DNA of 64,000 nucleotides from Pseudomonas spelaei (GCF_009724245.1 NZ_WNNK01000002.1:186001-250000); one strand, 5' to 3'; counted from the stretch's first letter, positions 10,614-23,654 are shown. Notes: generated by a model not told the origin, from the sequence alone. Translations and numbers: made by a program.

Positions 10614-13148
10614 TCAGTTCTCCACAACCAAAGAGGTTTCGACGGTCGCCGCGTGGTACAGGCGCAAGGCCTCGCGTACTTGCGCGGCTTCTTCCAGGCC
10701 CAGCACTTGGCGGGCGATCAACTGGCAGTCCGCCAGGTTCAGCTCACGCACGGTGGCCTTGATGGTCGGGATCAGCGGCACGCTGACCGACAACTCATCC
10801 ACCCCCAGCCCAATCAACATCGGCACTGCCAGTGCCTCCGAAGCCAAAGCGCCGCAGACACCCACCCATTTGCCATGAGCATGGGCAGCCTTGACCGTGC
10901 TGGCGATCAGGCGCAACACCGCCGGATGAAAGCTGTCGGCCTGGCTGGCCAGACGCGGGTGATCACGGTCCATCGCCAGGGTGTATTGGGTCAGGTCGTT
11001 GGTGCCGATAGAGAAAAAATCCACCTCCGGCGCAAACAGATCCGCCATCAAGGCCGCCGAGGGCACCTCGATCATGATCCCCAGTTTCGGCAGCTCCGTA
11101 AGTCCCAGGGCTTGTGCTTCCTCTTGCAGAATCTTGCGCGCCAGGCGCAGCTCCGACAGCAGGCTAACCATCGGCAACATGATATGCAGACGAGTCAGGC
11201 CCACGCTGGCGAGGATCGCCCGAAACTGTTCGCGCAACAGCTCAGGGCGCTCCAGACACAGGCGAATCCCGCGCAGCCCGAGGAATGGATTGGTCTCGCT
11301 GTCCATCGGCACATAGGCCAACGGCTTGTCGCCACCCACGTCCAGGGTGCGGACCACCAGATTGCGGTCCGGCCCCAACGCCCTGGCGATGGCGCTGTAA
11401 GTGCCGGCCTGCTCTTCAGGGCTCGGCGCACGATTGCGATCCAGGTAGAGGAACTCCGAACGCAGCAGGCCCACGCCTTCACCGCCCAGGGCCAGCGATT
11501 GCTCGACCTCTTGCAGCGAGGCAACGTTGGCCGTCACTTCCACGTGATGACCGTCACGCGTAGTGGCGGCCAGTGAAGCCTGCTCCACTTCCCGTTGGCG
11601 GCGTAGCACTTGCTGTTGGCGAGTGGCCTGCAATTGCTCGATTTCGGCTACGTCCGGGCTCAGGTGCAACTCACCCTTGTCGGCATCCAGTAGTACCTGT
11701 CTACCGTTGGCCAACGTCAGCACTTGCATCGGTACGCCGCAGATCGCAGGCAGGCCAAGGGCACGGGCGAGAATCGCGACATGGCTGGTGGCGCCACCAC
11801 CGACCGTGACAAAACCCAACACCTTGCGGGTATCAAGGCTGGCGGTTTGCGAAGGAGTCAGTTGTTCGGCGATGAGGATCGCTTGCTCCGGCACATCCCA
11901 GGCGCTGTCCTTGACCCCGAGGATCAGCTTCAGCACCCGCTGGCCGACGTCTGCCAAGTCGGCGGCGCGCTCGGCAAGCAGCGCGCTGCCCAAGCCCTGG
12001 AATAGCGTGGCCGTGGCAACCGTGGCACTGTTCCAGGCGAACGCAGCGCTCTTGCCCTGGGCCAACAGAGCGTGGGCCTGCTCCAGCAACGTCGGGTCTT
12101 CCAGCAACTCTTGATGAGCACGGAAAATTTCCGCCTGAGCGCTGCCTACAGCCTTGGCCTGCAACGCTTGCAGGGCCTCGGTGGCCTGCAACAGGCCGCT
12201 CACCAGCGCGACACGTTCGACGGCTTCGCCGGCGCCCGCTTCAGTGATGCTCAGTTCCGGTTCGGCCACCTGCACCACTTGGCCAAACGCCGAACCCGGC
12301 GACGCACACACGCCTCGCAGCAGGTTCGCCGATGACGCCGGCGCGACCGGTTCGACGGTCTCGGCATGGGCAACCACCACCGTCTCGCCGCATCCTTCGG
12401 CCAGCAACGCCACCAACGCCTTGATCGCCGCGTCAGCATCATCCCCCGCCGCACTCACCTGTAAGGTATCGCCCTGCACCGTCTGCAGCGCCATGATCGC
12501 CACCAGCGATTTGGCATTGGCGCTCTGGGTTTGTTTGTGCAGATAAATACTTGCCTTGAAGCCCTTCGCCGCCTGGGCAAACACCGCCGCCGGCCGGGCA
12601 TGCAGGCCATTGGCATTGGGCAGCGTCAGGGGCTTGGAAAACAGCGCATCGCCCTCTTCTTCCGCCACGTCATCAGCACCCGCCACAGGCGTCACCCGCA
12701 GCAACGCTTGCCCCTCCGCCACCACACCAGCGCCCGGCGTCAGCAGCACAAACGGTTCGCCACTGACCACCAGCATCAGGGTCAGCAAACTGCGAGCATT
12801 GAGCGCGATAAAGTCGGCATCGAATTCGATCAGCGGCTGGCCGGCCTGTACCCGCTGGCCTTCCTCGACCAACCGGGTAAAGCCCTTGCCGGCCAGGTTC
12901 ACAGTGTCCAGGCCGATGTGCATCAGCACCTGAACGCCGTTGTCGCCGGTGACACTCACCGCATGGCCACTGTCCTGGATATTGCTGATCACCCCGGCCA
13001 GGGGCGCACAGAGTGTCTGCGATGTCGGGTCGATACACAGGCCATCGCCAATCAGCCGGCTGGAGAACACCGGATCGGGCACCTGGTCCAGGGGCAGCAG
13101 CACACCGGACAAGGGCGCCAGCAGTTCCAGGGGTTGGGTTGTGGTCAT
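10614..13148 (-). CDS. PTS EIIA(Glc)-HPr-EI fusion phosphotransferase
   Basis: An 844-residue fusion that passes phosphate from phosphoenolpyruvate to sugar permeases. The N-terminal EIIA(Glc)-type domain (about 1-155) has both conserved histidines, His62 and His77 (in MHIGLDTV), spaced 15 apart as in Crr. The HPr domain (about 172-258) has His183 in GLHARPA. The EI part (about 275-840) has the phospho-His456 in GGATSHVAI and the TIM-barrel motifs LRSEFLYLDR and SIGTNDLTQY. It resembles P. aeruginosa NagF in domain order. Here it lies downstream of the trehalose EIIBC, which lacks an EIIA domain, so it probably supplies both general and EIIA functions. Confidence 0.95.
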   Translation of the reverse strand: MTTTQPLELLAPLSGVLLPLDQVPDPVFSSRLIGDGLCIDPTSQTLCAPLAGVISNIQDSGHAVSVTGDNGVQVLMHIGLDTVNLAGKGFTRLVEEGQRVQAGQPLIEFDADFIALNARSLLTLMLVVSGEPFVLLTPGAGVVAEGQALLRVTPVAGADDVAEEEGDALFSKPLTLPNANGLHARPAAVFAQAAKGFKASIYLHKQTQSANAKSLVAIMALQTVQGDTLQVSAAGDDADAAIKALVALLAEGCGETVVVAHAETVEPVAPASSANLLRGVCASPGSAFGQVVQVAEPELSITEAGAGEAVERVALVSGLLQATEALQALQAKAVGSAQAEIFRAHQELLEDPTLLEQAHALLAQGKSAAFAWNSATVATATLFQGLGSALLAERAADLADVGQRVLKLILGVKDSAWDVPEQAILIAEQLTPSQTASLDTRKVLGFVTVGGGATSHVAILARALGLPAICGVPMQVLTLANGRQVLLDADKGELHLSPDVAEIEQLQATRQQQVLRRQREVEQASLAATTRDGHHVEVTANVASLQEVEQSLALGGEGVGLLRSEFLYLDRNRAPSPEEQAGTYSAIARALGPDRNLVVRTLDVGGDKPLAYVPMDSETNPFLGLRGIRLCLERPELLREQFRAILASVGLTRLHIMLPMVSLLSELRLARKILQEEAQALGLTELPKLGIMIEVPSAALMADLFAPEVDFFSIGTNDLTQYTLAMDRDHPRLASQADSFHPAVLRLIASTVKAAHAHGKWVGVCGALASEALAVPMLIGLGVDELSVSVPLIPTIKATVRELNLADCQLIARQVLGLEEAAQVREALRLYHAATVETSLVVEN

Positions 13149-13204
13149 GACTTCACCTGCTGTTTTGTTCTGTAAAAATCATCGAGCAAACGATGGAGAT
13201 CCAA

Positions 13205-13294
13205 TGTGGGAGCTGGCTTGCCTGCGATGGCGGTAGGTCCGCTACCTTATCGACCAACTGACACACCGCAATCGCGGGCAAGCCCGCTCCCACA
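13205..13294. repeat. REP doublet, mixed type
   Basis: Inverted REP copies at 13205-13230 (GGCTTGCCTGC type) and 13269-13294 (complement of the GGGCTTGCCCGC type) fill the gap between the EIIA-HPr-EI gene and the porin gene. Confidence 0.88.
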
Positions 13295-13304
13295 TAAAGC
13301 CCAT

Positions 13305-14558
<1,254 letters not shown>

Positions 14559-14576
14559 TCATTTTTTTGTACCCCC

Positions 14577-14694
14577 CTGTAGCCGCTGCCGAGGAACGAG
14601 GCTGCGATCCAGTGCGCAGCACTGGTAAACGGTCATCACGGTTTCTCCCAAGACGCCACGGTGATCCATCGCAGCCTGGCAGCAGCGGCTACAG
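14577..14694. repeat. Second REP-like family, inverted doublet
   Basis: An element reading CTGTAGCCGCTGCC then GGCTGCGAT (14577-14610) faces an inverted copy (14666-14694). Its sequence is unlike the GGGCTTGCCCGC type but it has the same doublet architecture. It occupies the gap between treC and the porin gene. Confidence 0.7.
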
Positions 14695-14703
14695 TTCTGC
14701 TCT

Positions 14704-16350
14704 TCAGTCCTTGAGGTGCAGCACAAAGGACTCATAAGGACGCAACGACACCAGACTCGTACGCCGCGGGCAGTCGGGGTAGTTACTGATCAGCAGGCGT
14801 TGTTCGATCCCCTGATTGAAAAGTCTTTGCGGCAATTGGACCTGGCACGGTGTGCCGTAGAAGTTGTTCACCACCAGCAAACGCTCGCCGTGGCCTTCGC
14901 GCAGATAGGCCCAGACCTGCAGGTGATCCGGCAGCAATTGGCGGTAAACGCCTTCCTGAATCAGCGGCTCATGGCGGCGCAGGGCGATCAGCGTGCGGTA
15001 GTGATGCAGCACCGATTCCGGGTCATCGAGTTGGCTTTCGACGTTGATCTGCGCGGCATTGGCCGGGATGCCGATCCACGGTTTACCACTGCTGAAACCG
15101 GCGTTGGCCCCCTCATTCCATTGCATCGGTGTGCGGCTATTATCCCGGGACTTCTGCATGATCGCCGCCATGCTTTCAGCTTCGGACTCACCGGCATCGC
15201 GCTTGAGCCGATAGATGTTCAGGGTCTCGACATCACGGTACTGCTCGATCTTGTCGAAACCGGGATTGGTCATCCCCAGTTCTTCGCCTTGATAGACAAA
15301 GGGCGTGCCTTGCAGGAAGTGCAGCGCAGTGGCGAGCATCTTCGCCGAGACCACGCGGTGCTCGCCGTCGTCGCCAAAACGCGAGACCACTCGCGGCTGA
15401 TCGTGGTTACACCAGAACAGCGCGTTCCAGCCGCCACCGGCCTGCATGCCCAACTGCCAGTCGGAAAGAATCTGCTTGAGCTGCAAGAAATCGAAGTCGG
15501 CCCGCACCCACTTTTGCAGGTTCGGGTAATCCACTTTCAGGTGATGAAAGTTGAAGGTCATCGACAGCTCTTTCGACTCGGGACGCGAGTAGCGAATGCA
15601 GTGCTCAAGGCTGGTGGAAGACATCTCGCCGACGTTGATCAGGTCATGGCCTTCAAAGACTTCGCGGTGCATTTCCTGCAGGTACTCGTGCACGTTCGGG
15701 CCGTCGGTGTAGAAACGACGACCGTCGCTGTTGTCTTCCGGGAAGTCTTTCGGCTTGGAGATCAGGTTGATCACATCCAGGCGAAAACCTCCCACACCCT
15801 TGTCACGCCAGAAACGCATCAGCTTGAATACTTCGGCGCGAACCTTGGGGTTATCCCAATTGAGGTCGGCCTGGGTGTGGTCGAACAGGTGCAGGAAGTA
15901 CTGGCCGGTCTGCGCCTCATACTCCCAGGCCGAGCCACCGAACTTGGACTCCCAATTGTTCGGCTGGTCGCGCCAGATGTAGAAATCGCGGTACGGGTTG
16001 TCGAGGCTGCTGCGGGCTTGCTGGAACCACTCGTGTTCGATGGAGGTGTGGTTGACCACGATGTCCAGCATCAGCTTGATCCCGCGCTTGGCGGCTTCGC
16101 TGATCAGCAGGTCGCAGTCGGCCATGGTCCCGTAGCTGGGGTCGATGGCGTAGTAGTCGCTGATGTCGTAGCCATTGTCGCGCTGGGGCGATCGCAGGAA
16201 CGGGGTGATCCACAGGCAATCAACGCCAAGCCACTTCAGGTAATCAAGTTTGTCCACGACACCCAGCAAGTCACCGGTGGCGTTACCCGCGTGGCTGTGG
16301 AAGCTTTTGGGGTAGATCTGGTAGATCACCGAGTGTTGCCAGTCTTGCAT
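14704..16350 (-). CDS. treC: Alpha,alpha-phosphotrehalase
   Basis: A 548-residue GH13 enzyme that hydrolyses trehalose-6-phosphate to glucose and glucose-6-phosphate in the cytoplasm. It has the alpha-amylase motifs LDIVVNHTS, GFRLDVINLIS (nucleophile Asp), GEMSST and FWCNHDQPR. The start chosen is MQDWQHSVIYQIYPKSF, preceded by AAGGAAACC. A longer upstream reading would only translate a REP element. The gene lies 121 bases downstream of the EIIBC gene, separated by a REP doublet. Pseudomonas literature also calls it treA. Confidence 0.95.
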   Translation of the reverse strand: MQDWQHSVIYQIYPKSFHSHAGNATGDLLGVVDKLDYLKWLGVDCLWITPFLRSPQRDNGYDISDYYAIDPSYGTMADCDLLISEAAKRGIKLMLDIVVNHTSIEHEWFQQARSSLDNPYRDFYIWRDQPNNWESKFGGSAWEYEAQTGQYFLHLFDHTQADLNWDNPKVRAEVFKLMRFWRDKGVGGFRLDVINLISKPKDFPEDNSDGRRFYTDGPNVHEYLQEMHREVFEGHDLINVGEMSSTSLEHCIRYSRPESKELSMTFNFHHLKVDYPNLQKWVRADFDFLQLKQILSDWQLGMQAGGGWNALFWCNHDQPRVVSRFGDDGEHRVVSAKMLATALHFLQGTPFVYQGEELGMTNPGFDKIEQYRDVETLNIYRLKRDAGESEAESMAAIMQKSRDNSRTPMQWNEGANAGFSSGKPWIGIPANAAQINVESQLDDPESVLHHYRTLIALRRHEPLIQEGVYRQLLPDHLQVWAYLREGHGERLLVVNNFYGTPCQVQLPQRLFNQGIEQRLLISNYPDCPRRTSLVSLRPYESFVLHLKD

Positions 16351-16386
16351 GGTGGTTTCCTTCAGTTTTTGTATTGGCCCTGAGGG

Positions 16387-16464
16387 CCTCATCGCAGGCA
16401 AGCCAGCTCCCACACTTGAGTGTGTTCACAAAACAAATGTGGGAGCCGGGCTTGCCCGCGATAG
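16387..16464. repeat. REP doublet, mixed type
   Basis: Inverted copies at 16387-16414 (CAGGCAAGCC arm) and 16438-16464 (GGGCTTGCCCGC arm) lie in the treB-treC gap. The second arm runs up to the 3' end of treB. Confidence 0.88.
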
Positions 16465-16471
16465 CGATCTA

Positions 16472-17914
16472 TCAGGCAACCCTGTACCCAGGCCGAACAA
16501 TCTTCATGCTCAACCCACAGGTCAGCACAAACGGCACCACGATCGCGATGACCATGCCGATGACAAAGCTTGGGATGTACTGCGGAATGATCGAGATAAA
16601 ACCAGGCAAGCCACCCACCCCGATGGCCGAGGCCTGGACCTTGTTCAGCGAGAGGAAAATACTGCCCAGCGCCGAGCCGGTCAGGGCCGCATAAAACGGA
16701 AACTTGAAGCGCAGGTTGACCCCAAACATCGCCGGTTCAGTGATGCCGAAATAAGCGGAAATCGCCGAAGTCGAGGCCATGCTTTTATCCCGCGCATTAC
16801 GGCTCATGTAGAACACACCGAGCGCCGCGCTGCCCTGGGCCAGGTTGGACATGACAATCATCGGCCAGATAAACGTGCCGCCCTGGGTGGAAATCAGCTG
16901 CAGGTCCACCGCGAGGAACATGTGGTGCATGCCGGTGATCACCAGCGGCGCATACAACAGGCCGAAGATCGCCCCGCCGACCATTGGCGCCAGGTCAAAC
17001 AGGGTGACGACACCTTCGGTGATCAGGATGCCCAGGTGACGGGTCACCGGGCCTATGATCGCCAGCGCCAGCACACCGGTGACGACGATCGTGGTGATCG
17101 GTACCACCAGCAGTTGAATGGCATTCGGCACGCGGGCCCGCAGCCATTTTTCAATCACGCTCATGACGTAGGCCGCCATCAGGATCGGCAGGATTTGCCC
17201 CTGGTAGCCGACCTTCTCGATCTTGAACCAGCCGAAAATATCGAAGTACGGCAGGCTCTGGCCGTCGAGCCCGGCCACCGCCTTGCCGTAGTTCCAGGCA
17301 TTGAGCAGGTCCGGGTGCACCAGCATCAGGCCAAGGACGATGCCGAGGATTTCACTGCCGCCAAAGCGCTTGGCCGCCGACCAGCCCACCAGCGCCGGCA
17401 GGAACACGAACGAGGTGTTGGCCATCAGGTTGATCAGGCTCCACAGACCATCCAGGTTCGGATAGGCCTCAAGCAAGGTCTTGTCCGCAATGAACATGCC
17501 CTTGGCGCCCATCAGGTTGTTCACGCCCATCAACAGGCCGGCAATGATCAGCGCCGGCAGGATGGGCATGAACACATCGGAGAACACCCGCACCAGACGC
17601 TGCATGGGGTTGGTTTTTTCGACGCCCTTTTGCTTCACGTCGGCAATGGTCGAGGCGGCAAGACCGGTCTGTTCGCGCAGGGCGGCGTAGACCTTTTCCA
17701 CTTCGCCGGGGCCGATCACGATCTGGAACAAGCCGCCGGTGAAAAAGGAGCCCTTGACCAGATCGATCTGGTTCAGCTCGCTGCTCTTGACCAGGCTCGG
17801 GTCCTTGAGGGCCAGGCGCAGGCGGGTCACACAGTGGGCCGCTTGCTCAAGGTTGTCGCTGCCCCCGAGGCTCTGGAGAATCTCGCGGGCAATAGTCGGA
17901 TAGTCGTGGCTCAT
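16472..17914 (-). CDS. treB: PTS trehalose transporter subunit EIIBC
   Basis: A 480-residue inner-membrane permease that imports trehalose and phosphorylates it to trehalose-6-phosphate. The N-terminal EIIB domain has the phospho-Cys28 in AAHCVTRLRL. The EIIC domain (about 100-470) has some ten hydrophobic segments and the motif AISAYFGITEPAMFGV. No EIIA domain is present, so it needs one in trans, probably from the EIIA-HPr-EI fusion. It is the first gene of the leftward tre cluster, divergent from treR, behind two palindromic operators. An AATAACAA motif lies just upstream of the ATG. It is also called treP in Pseudomonas. Confidence 0.94.
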   Translation of the reverse strand: MSHDYPTIAREILQSLGGSDNLEQAAHCVTRLRLALKDPSLVKSSELNQIDLVKGSFFTGGLFQIVIGPGEVEKVYAALREQTGLAASTIADVKQKGVEKTNPMQRLVRVFSDVFMPILPALIIAGLLMGVNNLMGAKGMFIADKTLLEAYPNLDGLWSLINLMANTSFVFLPALVGWSAAKRFGGSEILGIVLGLMLVHPDLLNAWNYGKAVAGLDGQSLPYFDIFGWFKIEKVGYQGQILPILMAAYVMSVIEKWLRARVPNAIQLLVVPITTIVVTGVLALAIIGPVTRHLGILITEGVVTLFDLAPMVGGAIFGLLYAPLVITGMHHMFLAVDLQLISTQGGTFIWPMIVMSNLAQGSAALGVFYMSRNARDKSMASTSAISAYFGITEPAMFGVNLRFKFPFYAALTGSALGSIFLSLNKVQASAIGVGGLPGFISIIPQYIPSFVIGMVIAIVVPFVLTCGLSMKIVRPGYRVA

Positions 17915-17936
17915 GCTTGGTTTCCACTTGGTTTTT

Positions 17937-17944
17937 TTGTTATT
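17937..17944 (-). promoter_or_regulatory. Candidate Crc/Hfq target motif before treB
   Basis: AATAACAA on the minus strand, within a longer A-rich tract 23-30 bases upstream of the treB ATG, fits the AAnAAnAA Crc/Hfq recognition pattern. Confidence 0.5.
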
Positions 17945-17979
17945 CGGGCAGTCATTGGCAGCACGCCGAGGGCAAAAGT

Positions 17980-18022
17980 ACTCGTACAGACGAGTTAAAG
18001 CAACAACTCGTACAGACGAGTT
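17980..18022. promoter_or_regulatory. Twin palindromic operator, probably TreR
   Basis: The palindrome ACTCGTACAGACGAGT occurs twice (17980-17995 and 18006-18021), start to start 26 bases. The arms ACTCGT/ACGAGT are perfect. The pattern GT-N4-AC resembles operators of GntR/HutC-type regulators such as TreR. It lies between divergent treB and treR, so it could control both. Confidence 0.75.
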
Positions 18023-18151
18023 TGGAATTAATTGATTTTCTGTTTTTCGGGTCAGATATTTCCGTGATTAGCCAATAGGTTGAATGGACAAACCCCACCT
18101 CTGGCTCTAAGGTTCCTGCCTTGAACGCAAACGCGGCACAGAGCCCTCCCC

Positions 18152-18856
18152 ATGAGCAAATACAACCAGATCTACACCGATCTGCTTGCCAGCATCACCA
18201 CCGAACGCCTGCAACGCGGCACTCGCCTGCCCTCCGAAACCGAACTGATGGACGCCTATCAGGCCAGCCGCGGCACCGTGCGCCGGGCTATCGAGCAGCT
18301 GCAGGAGCGTGGGTTCGCGCAAAAGATTCATGGCAAAGGCACCTTTGTACTGTCGCCCAACCCCATCGAGTTCCAGTTGGGCGGGATTGTCAGCTTCCGC
18401 GAAACCCATGCCGACCTGGGGGATGACGTGCGCACCGACGTCGTCGAGTTCTCCCAGTTCCCGCTGGAAGGCGCGCTGCTGGAACACATCGAGGCCGAAG
18501 CCGGCAGCCTGATCACCCGGATCAAGCGGGTACGGCGCATCGGTGGCAAACGGGTGATCCTCGACATCAACCACTTCGTCGCCGAGCTGATCCCGGGGCT
18601 GGATCGAGACATTGCCGAGCAGTCGATCTACGCGTTTATCGAGCAGACATTGCAGCTGCAGATCAGCTACGCCCAGCGCACCATCGAAGCGCTGCCGCGG
18701 GGCAAGGATGATCAACTGCACCTGGACCTGGAGGGTCAAAGCCATGTGATCGTGGTGAGTAACCAGACGTTTTTGCAGGACGGGCGGCAGTTCGAGTACA
18801 CCGAGTCGCGGCATACGCTGGATAAGTTTTACTTTTCGGATATTGCGCGGCGGTGA
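18152..18856 (+). CDS. treR: Trehalose operon repressor, GntR family
   Basis: A 234-residue regulator. An N-terminal winged helix-turn-helix (about 5-70) has the signatures GTRLPSETELMDAY and GTVRRAIEQLQERG. A C-terminal UTRA ligand-binding domain (about 90-228) is typical of the HutC subfamily. In related TreR proteins trehalose-6-phosphate releases repression. Its divergent position next to treB and the twin operator supports this assignment. The ATG at 18152 gives the usual family length. Confidence 0.92.
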   Translation: MSKYNQIYTDLLASITTERLQRGTRLPSETELMDAYQASRGTVRRAIEQLQERGFAQKIHGKGTFVLSPNPIEFQLGGIVSFRETHADLGDDVRTDVVEFSQFPLEGALLEHIEAEAGSLITRIKRVRRIGGKRVILDINHFVAELIPGLDRDIAEQSIYAFIEQTLQLQISYAQRTIEALPRGKDDQLHLDLEGQSHVIVVSNQTFLQDGRQFEYTESRHTLDKFYFSDIARR

Positions 18857-18877
18857 AGCGAGAAAGGGAAAAGCACA

Positions 18878-19648
18878 GTGGATATTCCGAACAAATGGCG
18901 TGAACAATTCCCGCATGCGCTCATTGAGCAGCAAGCCATCGGTGAATCGCGGGCTGACGTCTTTCGCCTACGCCAGGACAGCGGTGCGGATCTGTTCCTG
19001 AAGGCCGAGCCCCTGATAGAGTGGGGAGAACTTGCGGACGAAATCGAACGCCTTCGGTGGCTCCGGCAGGTTGATTTACCGGCACCTATCGTTCTGGATG
19101 AGCTGACAGAAAACCATCGCCACTGGTTGCTGATGACTGCCCTACCGGGGCAGGACCTGGCCAGCGTCAACACGCTCTCTGCCGCGCAAATCATCGACAT
19201 CCTGGCGACTGCCCTGCGTACATTGCATCAGATACCCCTTGCGCTATGCCCGTTCGATCACGCGCTTGAGCAGAGGATCGCGGTCGCGCAGGAGCACGTC
19301 AGCGCCGGTCTGGTTGACGAGACGGATTTCGACGATGAACGATTGGGACGAAGCGCCACAGATGTATTCGCAGAACTCATATCAACCCAGCCAAAGGCTC
19401 ATGACCTGGTGGTGGCCCACGGTGACGCCTGCCTGCCAAATTTCATGGCAGCAGACGGTCGCTTCAGCGGCTTCATCGACTGCGGACGCCTGGGGATCAG
19501 TGACCGTTATCAGGACCTGGCCCTCGCGGCACGCAGCATCGAACGCAACCTTGGGCCGGCATGGGTAAAACCATTCTTTGAGCTTTACGGTGTAGAACCC
19601 GATGAGCAGCGCATGAAGTTCTACTGCCTGCTGGACGAGTTCTTCTAA
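18878..19648 (+). CDS. APH(3')-type aminoglycoside phosphotransferase
   Basis: A 256-residue kinase starting at GTG with GAAAGGG upstream. It has the APH catalytic loop HGDACLPN (His181, Asp183) and the metal-binding motif GFIDCGRLG (Asp201), then DRYQDLALAAR, and ends FYCLLDEFF. The run DFDDERLGRSATDVFAEL closely recalls the chromosomal APH(3')-II type of P. aeruginosa. It would phosphorylate the 3'-OH of kanamycin or neomycin; whether it does so here, or acts on another substrate, is unknown. It lies 21 bases after treR, probably co-transcribed, with no mobile element near it. Confidence 0.88.
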   Translation: MDIPNKWREQFPHALIEQQAIGESRADVFRLRQDSGADLFLKAEPLIEWGELADEIERLRWLRQVDLPAPIVLDELTENHRHWLLMTALPGQDLASVNTLSAAQIIDILATALRTLHQIPLALCPFDHALEQRIAVAQEHVSAGLVDETDFDDERLGRSATDVFAELISTQPKAHDLVVAHGDACLPNFMAADGRFSGFIDCGRLGISDRYQDLALAARSIERNLGPAWVKPFFELYGVEPDEQRMKFYCLLDEFF

Positions 19649-19670
19649 CCTGGCCTGTAGCCTCAAATGC

Positions 19671-19697
19671 AAAACCCCGGCACATGGCCGGGGTTTT
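19671..19697. terminator. Bidirectional rho-independent terminator
   Basis: An 11-bp stem AAAACCCCGGC / GCCGGGGTTTT with a 5-nt loop separates the aph gene from convergent guaA and can serve both strands. Confidence 0.92.
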
Positions 19698-19727
19698 GTT
19701 ATTCAGCGATCACCTGCTACGGCAGGA

Positions 19728-21305
19728 TCACTCCCACTCAATGGTCGCCGGCGGCTTGCTCGACACGTCATACGTGACGCGCGAGATGCCTTCGATTTCA
19801 TTGATGATACGGCCGCTGACGGTTTCCAGCAGTTCGTACGGCAGGTGCGCCCAACGGGCGGTCATGAAGTCGATGGTTTCCACCGCACGCAAGGCCACGA
19901 CCCAGGCGTAACGACGGCCATCGCCTACAACACCCACCGATTTCACCGGCTGGAACACCACGAACGCCTGGCTGACCTTGTGGTACCAGTCGGCCTTGCG
20001 CAGTTCTTCGATGAAGATGTGGTCGGCGCGACGCAGCAGGTCGGCGTATTCCTTCTTCACTTCACCCAGGATCCGCACGCCCAGGCCCGGGCCCGGGAAT
20101 GGGTGGCGGTAGACCATGTCGTACGGCAGGCCCAGTTCCAGGCCCAGACGACGGACTTCGTCCTTGAACAGTTCGCGCAACGGCTCAACCAGCTTGAGGT
20201 TCATCTCCTCAGGCAGGCCACCCACGTTGTGGTGGGACTTGATCACGTGGGCCTTGCCGCTCTTGGCGCCAGCTGACTCGATCACGTCCGGGTAGATGGT
20301 GCCCTGGGCGAGGTACTTGATGTTGTCCAGTTTGTTGGACTGGGCATCGAATACGTCGATGAAGGTGCGGCCGATGATCTTGCGCTTCTTCTCCGGGTCG
20401 GACTCGCCGGCCAGGTTGTTCAGGAACTGATCTTCAGCGTTGGCGCGGATCACCTTGACGCCCATGTTCTCGGCGAACATGGCCATCACTTGCTCGCCTT
20501 CGTGCAGGCGCAGCAGGCCGTTGTCGACGAAGACGCAGGTCAGTTGGTCGCCGATGGCTTTGTGCAGCAGCGCCGCTACCACCGAGGAGTCAACGCCGCC
20601 GGACAGGCCCAGCAGGACGTTGTCGGTGCCGACCTGGGCACGGATGTTGGCGATGGCGTCTTCAGCAATTTTCGACGGGGTCCACAGCGCTTCGCACTGG
20701 CAGATGTCGAGGATGAAGCGCGACAGGATGCGACCGCCTTGCTTGGTGTGGGTCACTTCCGGGTGGAACTGCACACCGTAGTAGCCGCGCTCGTCGTTGA
20801 ACATGCCGGCGATCGGGCAGCTCGGGGTGCTGGCCAGGATGTGGAAGTCTTCCGGCATCCTGGTGACCTTGTCACCGTGGCTCATCCACACGTCGAGACC
20901 GAACAGGCCGTCGGCGTCGATGTGGTCTTCGATACCGTCCAGCAGGCGGCTCTTGCCGACGACATCAACGCGGGCGTAACCGAATTCACGCAGCTCGGAA
21001 CCTTCGACCTTGCCGCCCAGCTGCTCGGCCATGGTCTGCATGCCGTAGCAGATACCGAAGACCGGCACGCCCAGGTCAAACACGGCTTGCGGGCAGCGAG
21101 GGCTGTTGGCTTCGTGTACCGACTCGGGGCCACCGGCGAGGATGACGCCTTTTGGAGCGAATTCGCGAATCGCTTCGTCGTCCATGTCGAACGGATGCAG
21201 TTCGCAGTACACGCCGATTTCACGCACACGGCGGGCAATCAGTTGGGTGTACTGGGAACCGAAGTCGAGGATCAGGATGCGGTGGGCGTGAATGTCGAGG
21301 GCCAT
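19728..21305 (-). CDS. guaA: GMP synthase (glutamine-hydrolysing)
   Basis: A 525-residue enzyme that aminates XMP to GMP. The N-terminal glutamine amidotransferase has its Cys nucleophile in [10 protein letters not shown] and a His-Glu pair in QFHPEVTHT. The ATP-pyrophosphatase domain has the P-loop [14 protein letters not shown]. The C-terminal dimerisation domain contains [12 protein letters not shown] and ends KPPATIEWE. Family length is standard. It follows guaB by 82 bases in the same direction, so the two steps from IMP to GMP are probably one operon. Confidence 0.98.
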   Translation of the reverse strand: MALDIHAHRILILDFGSQYTQLIARRVREIGVYCELHPFDMDDEAIREFAPKGVILAGGPESVHEANSPRCPQAVFDLGVPVFGICYGMQTMAEQLGGKVEGSELREFGYARVDVVGKSRLLDGIEDHIDADGLFGLDVWMSHGDKVTRMPEDFHILASTPSCPIAGMFNDERGYYGVQFHPEVTHTKQGGRILSRFILDICQCEALWTPSKIAEDAIANIRAQVGTDNVLLGLSGGVDSSVVAALLHKAIGDQLTCVFVDNGLLRLHEGEQVMAMFAENMGVKVIRANAEDQFLNNLAGESDPEKKRKIIGRTFIDVFDAQSNKLDNIKYLAQGTIYPDVIESAGAKSGKAHVIKSHHNVGGLPEEMNLKLVEPLRELFKDEVRRLGLELGLPYDMVYRHPFPGPGLGVRILGEVKKEYADLLRRADHIFIEELRKADWYHKVSQAFVVFQPVKSVGVVGDGRRYAWVVALRAVETIDFMTARWAHLPYELLETVSGRIINEIEGISRVTYDVSSKPPATIEWE

Positions 21306-21387
21306 GAGATCAGTCTCGTCTAATGAATCAGAAACAACTCGGGGCTGAATAAGACAGCCCCGGTTACTTAACTATTTGCTTGAAGCA

Positions 21388-23510
<2,123 letters not shown>

Positions 23511-23542
23511 GAGGCCTGGGTGTCCTGCGGTGTGGCTTCTGG

Positions 23543-23616
23543 CCTCATCGCGGGCAAGCCCGGCCCCCACATTGGAATGCAATCAACTGTGGGAGCCGGG
23601 CTTGCCCGCGATGAGG
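23543..23616. repeat. REP doublet (inverted pair)
   Basis: Inverted copies of the GGGCTTGCCCGC-type REP at 23543-23571 and 23588-23616, only 16 bases apart, between the zinc-ribbon gene and the exporter gene. Confidence 0.9.
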
Positions 23617-23654
23617 CCCGGGAGGACGGCAGCTTAATCCCTGAAAAAAACAGG

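Noticed and set aside
16351..16413. N-terminal extension of treC (and similar ones before the zinc-ribbon gene at 23511-23582)
   Set aside because: The extra residues (GAGLPAM or VGAGLARDEA) are translations of REP elements, not family sequence.
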